This document shows positions 59,481-64,000 of a stretch of DNA of 64,000 bases, piece by piece. The number at the start of each line of letters is the position of its first letter. Position 1 is the first letter of the stretch. The position numbers and the translations under genes were made by a program. Location: positions 55,519,528-55,583,527 of the forward strand of contig NC_080587.1 in assembly GCF_029962835.1 (NCBI RefSeq), given 5' to 3'. The DNA comes from Magnolia sinica (lineage: Eukaryota > Streptophyta > Magnoliopsida > Magnoliales > Magnoliaceae). The notes beneath the pieces were generated by a model, which had not been told where the DNA came from, did no database searches, and saw only the letters and a list, made by a program, of their open reading frames with translations.

Positions 59481-60984
59481 GATGGTGAATCACGAATTTT
59501 ACCAATCTTAACAATATCAGAACATATAAAAAGATATTCAAAGCTTCCACAGCATCTACTGTAATTGGAGTCACAATAAACTATAGAAAACTAAAAATAT
59601 CTCTTAATTCAAACCATAAATCAATAGAAGTTCAATATAAATGTGAATCAAAGTAAGATACTTATCTAAACAAACTACAAGATTCGCCTCTTAGCTCTAG
59701 CTAAGAGGTTTAGCCAACCAAAAACATGATTAAAACCAAAACTCTTAAAGAAAACATAAAAACTAACTAAAAGAAGAAGATTGAGGAATAAGGAAGAATT
59801 CCTTGAAGTTCTCCAATACCTTGTTCCACTCTTCCAACCCTAATTCGTGCTTGGAAATAATTAAGAGACACGTATTTATAGTATTTGCTTGGACCAACTT
59901 TGAAACCGCCTCAAATTTATGCAAAAAGTTACTCTTCAGTTGGATTGAAGTTGGGTTCGGTCGAACCGAATTAAAGCTGAAAATCGCACTTTCTCAATGG
60001 ACAATTCTGCGTGATTTTAGTCAAACCAAATTAAGGCTGAAAATCCTGCTTCTTGCTGGACTGTTTTGCCCGATTTCAGTCGGACCGAAATTAAATTTCG
60101 GTTGAACCAAACTTTGTTTCAAGACTTTTTCTGTTTTAGACTCATAATTCCAGAATATGTTTTTTCAAGCCAATTTTCACGATTCCTTTTTCTTTACTTT
60201 AGATATTCAATTCTCTTCATTCCTGACCTGGTTTCTTAGATCTTTGGCATGTAAATTCTTCATTAATGACTTCCAAATCTCTGAATCTTCATTTAGTAAC
60301 CTTTTGAGCATAAATTTTCCTTTTGGCATTAATTTCACCTTAAGCTCTCGAAACCACATTGCACATGAAAACATGTATAATTAGATCCATTAAGTATTAT
60401 CATGTTTTTAAAACCAAGGTATAAATAGAAAAAAATATGCAATATTTCACACTCAACACTTATCCTATTTACACTCATATATATAACCTTGGAAAGAATT
60501 CTAAACGAAATCGGAAACAAATCCCGCAAATTGCACAGAATCTGCCAATGCCATCAAACACTTATAGATAGCATCGAAACTAATCCTTCGATAGCATCGA
60601 AACTAATCCTTCGATAGCATCGAATACTTATCAATGGCATTGAACTAACACCTCAACACTCCAGAGACAAAACATGATTTTCCAAAAATTCTTGATAGCA
60701 TTGAACACTCATCGATGACATCGAAAAGGTGCCCAATTAGTCCAGCGACCAACTGAAGAAAATTCAGAAACATCGATAGGATCGAGAACTGTTCGATGTC
60801 ATTGAAGGTGACATGAAATAGGCTATTGATGGCATTAAAAAACCATATATTTGATTCAGTTTAAGATACCAAATACAACAATCTTCACCATGTCTTTAAC
60901 CATCAAACGTGTCTTCTCTTATATCTGTCATGCATCATAGCTCCATCAATGCTTCTCGTGCACATTTCGTCCTCCTTTTTATGC
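59481..60984 (-). other. Possible 3' UTR/LTR of the Tork-like element
   Basis: Minus-strand TATA-like CTATAAATAC near 59870 and a TGTTGAGTGTGAAATA start-like phrase at about 60463 suggest LTR sequence downstream of the Copia pol. A 23-bp unit (GATAGCATCGAAACTAATCC + TTC) is tandemly repeated at about 60573-60618, with further ATCGAT/CATCGAA words to 60830. No ORF. Boundaries not resolved. Confidence 0.35.
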
Positions 60985-62713
60985 TATCGTCAAGCACAGA
61001 GAAGTCTCACAGAACTTGAACTTCTCTACAAAAACCATCTTGGTTAGCATATTTGCCAGATTCACGCTCGTTTGAATCATCTCTAAAGTCACGCCTCCTT
61101 CTTTAAAACCTATCAGATAAAGTGATGATGAACATCAATGTGTTTAGTACGATAATGATAAACAAAATTTTTACCCAAATTGATAGTGCTCTCGCTATCC
61201 CATTTCACCACTATGGCCTCCTGATGAAGCCCTAATAGATTTATCATGCTTCTTAACCAAACACATTCCTTAAACACTTTTGTCATTACCATATACCTAG
61301 TTTCTGTTGTAGAAAGAGCCGCCTAGATTCAAGCTTCAACATCAAACTAATTGCTCCATCCTCTAGCATAATTGAGTAACTTGAAGTCGAATTTCTATAA
61401 TCCACACTGCCTGCGTAGTCTAAATCTACATACCCAACCAACTTTGTTCCTGTCTTCTCAAAAGTTAAGACGTAGTCCTTTGTACATCAAATATATTGAA
61501 GTAGCCATTTCATCGCTTCCCAATATTGCTTGTCGAGGTTTGTCATGTATCTTTTCACAACATCGACTACCAGTGAAATATCTGGTCTCATACAGACCAT
61601 GACATACATTAAACTGCCAACTACATTTGAATAAGGCACATGAGACATATCCTGCTTTCCTCAATTATGTTGGGACATTATTTTGAGGAAAGCTTGAAGT
61701 GAGTCGCATGGGGAATACTCACCGGCTTTGCCTGGTCCATACAATACTTGATCAACACCTTTTCAAGGTATTCTTCCTTTGATAACCAAAGCCTGCTCCT
61801 CTTCCTGTCTCTATGAATATTTATGCCAAGAACCCTCTTTACAGCCCCCAGATCTTTCATCTCGAATGTCCGTGATAATTGAGTCTTTAGTGCATCGATT
61901 TTAGACATGTCATAACTGGCAATTAACATATCATCAATATACAGTACGAGGATGATGAAATTGCGATCACTCAGTGTCATGTAATAGACATAGTGATCGT
62001 ATCCACCTTGAGTAAAATTTTGACTTAACATAAAAGAATTAAATTTTTTTACCACTGCCTAGGCGACTGTTTCAGGCTGTACAATAACCTTCGTAACCTA
62101 CAAACTTTATTCTTTGCCCCTTTAACTTTGTAGTCTTCTGGTTGATTTATGTAGATATACTCTTCCAACTCCCGGTGCAGGAATGTAGTCTTGACATCTA
62201 TCTATTACATCTTGAGATCGTATTAGGCAACTAGTGCCAACACGAATCTGATAGATATTTACTTTACAATTGGCATGAATATCTCTATGAAGTCAATGCC
62301 TTCTCTTTGTGCACAACCCTTCACTACTAACCACTCTTTATATCTATTATGTTTCCTTTTGAACAACCACTTACATCCGATCACTTTTTGGCCCACTGGA
62401 AGCTCTACTAGCTCCCATATGTTATTTTTGTGCAATGAATTCATCTCACTGTCCATACCTACCTTCCACTTTTCTGCATCAGGCTCATTAAGTGCCTCCT
62501 GAATAGTAGACGGGTCTCCCTCATATATAATGAGGGCATATGGGATATTAAAGTCGTCCATGTATCTTGCCGATAACCTGAGATCACGCGGTGGATTTCT
62601 TCTTACATGTGGCTACTCCACCTACTCCTATATCTCTGTTTGCGCATCTGTCTCTTCCTGAATTTCATCTAAGTCAATTTGGACGTCTATGATCAACATT
62701 TCTAGTTCCTCTT
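60985..62713 (-). pseudogene. Tork-like Copia pol, broken
   Basis: The minus strand reads EALNEPDAEKWKVGMDSEMN and WELVELPVGQKVIGCKWLFK (62561-62259). After a decayed gap comes RT with the catalytic YIDD box (VLYIDDMLIASYD), MKDLGAVKRVLGINIHRD and LWLSKEEYLEKVL (62055-61678), then RNase H with GYVDLDYAGSVDYRNSTS near 61440. These match the Tnt1/Tork type of Copia polyprotein, distinct from A-C. Stops and frameshifts occur throughout. Integrase is missing: the sequence is cut at 62713 by an LTR. Confidence 0.8.
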
Positions 62714-64000
62714 TGTCATGCCCCAAACTTAGAAATTGGGTTAAAAAATTCCTGATTGCCGAATTCGAACCCAGTGCCGACAGCCTCCGTAGTACCCAAT
62801 TCTCAGCTCCCAGCGCCCATAAGTTAGATTCTGATTCTGGGATCCTATAGGAGGATTTTCTAACGTACATTTGTCTCATAAGAAGCATAACCACAAGTTT
62901 ACCCAAATCACAAAAGCAACATCATCATCAAACATTTGAATACAATGCTAAAAGGGAAATACATATATCGAAAATCAAAGCTCTAGAAGATGTTACGTGC
63001 TCCAAGCTCCACGCTGCTGCAACCTAACGCCACCTGCACACATCTATCATGCAGAAGCTAATGGAAAGCTTAGAGGGTGATGCAAGTGTGTGCACAAGGT
63101 AAGTGCCAAGTATACAATATAGGTCCATAAATTATACAATGTTAAAAATACTAGTAAGTCTGTAAATCATACAATATCAGAGTATACAATGCAGATTGAT
63201 TATGCAATGAGGAGACAAGAGGTCAAATATCATATGCCGAAGATGCTGTGCAATATACAATTCCTGATGAGTTCATGAATACCTTCAGACATATCTAGGC
63301 CATACATCAAACCTACGCATATCGCATGATCATGTGGGGATAACTCCGTCTCACAAGGAGTTCCATAAACATATCAGCCCAATGACATCTGCTTTAATCA
63401 ATCATCCATGACAACATGCATGCGAATGATGGAGGTCCACATAAGGATGGCGGATCTAGTCCAAATATCAAGATAAGCTCACTAATTTAAAACGTGTCAC
63501 GATAGTTAAGGAAAGAATCTAACTTATAGCCACCACAACATCGGATGATGCTCCCGATGTGGGATAAAGTTCTGCCTTCACTATGTGCACAGTAGTCTGC
63601 CAGCACAGTAGCTTGCCAATCAGTGTCTGCCCATGTGGAGCCGCTCACATGTGATCACAGTGATAGAGCATGACAATATCCCCCAACGAGGGCAAATCCG
63701 AGTCTAAGTGCAATAAGTGGGCTTCCTTACCCTCTCTATCGCGCAATAAACTAGACTTTCCTATGGGCCCAATATATACACAAGGTGGGCTCCAAGGTGT
63801 AGGTATCATGATGATATGCTGTCACGTGCTCGATAATTGACCTCAATAAATGGCCTCGGCAATTGGCCTCGACAATCGTAATCGACCTCGATAATCAGCC
63901 TCAACAATCGGAATCAGCCTCGACAATCAGAATTGGCCATAACAATAGGAATTAGTCTCAAGAATCGAAATTGGCCTCGACAATAAGAATCGGTAATCGG
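62714..64000 (-). mobile_element. Gypsy-like LTR inserted in Tork pol, runs off window
   Basis: On plus it begins TGTCATGCCCCAAAC, so on minus it ends GGGGCATGACA. The Copia reading frame runs up to 62713 and stops there. No primer site is seen on its 3' side, so it is a 3' or solo LTR. It is related, inverted, to 58330-59480. The 5' part lies outside the window. Confidence 0.65.
63836..64000. repeat. Imperfect minisatellite at right edge
   Basis: Roughly ten units built on GGCCTCGACAATC with GGAATC spacers (about 15-22 bp each), diverged, continuing to the window edge. Inside the LTR that starts at 62714. Confidence 0.7.

Overview
The window looks like nuclear DNA of a flowering plant with a repeat-rich genome. 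Coding sequence is almost entirely transposon-derived and mostly broken. No tRNA, rRNA, CRISPR array or intact host gene was seen. Minus-strand protein families are typically plant (Copia and Gypsy polyproteins, IQD, SHAGGY-like kinase), and the introns are GT-AG.

Positions 1-22811 are a three-level nest. Element B (12462-22811) is a Sirevirus-like Ty1/Copia retrotransposon on the minus strand. Element A (2934-12461), a related Copia copy, is inserted near the outer end of the 3' LTR of B. A Gypsy-type LTR (1-2933, continuing off the left edge) is inserted in the 3' LTR of A. A third relative, element C (34110-43721), lies further right. A, B and C share gag, pol, a third ORF between pol and the 3' LTR, repeated polypurine tracts, and arrays of a short interrupted palindrome upstream of the LTR TATA box. 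All three are degraded by stops, frameshifts and, in B and C, loss of catalytic residues.

Positions 23339-31491 hold a plus-strand Gypsy element (5' LTR, tRNA-Met-type primer site, gag) whose gag zinc knuckle is split by a long LTR of the same family in the opposite direction. That LTR is probably a solo LTR with an AAACT target duplication. Positions 31497-34109 hold two hAT transposase remnants and a CACTA-like end.

Positions 44299-44946 are a non-autonomous hAT-like element. Positions 46630-56790 are an old tandem duplication of about 1 kb. One copy is interrupted by a 7.4-kb CACTA-type transposon (47696-55139, target duplication AAT). This is the most interesting object in the window. 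No transposase was found in it. It carries, all on the minus strand, fragments of at least five unrelated host genes: an IQD calmodulin-binding protein (first exon with start codon), a soluble epoxide hydrolase, a membrane RING E3 ligase, a SHAGGY/GSK3 kinase (first two coding exons, intron intact) and a TFIIS-N-domain protein. That makes it a Pack-CACTA that could yield a chimeric transcript.

Positions 58330-64000 hold two related Gypsy-like LTRs in opposite orientation. Between them is a broken Tork-like Copia pol (60985-62713) cut by the right-hand LTR. The window ends in an imperfect minisatellite.
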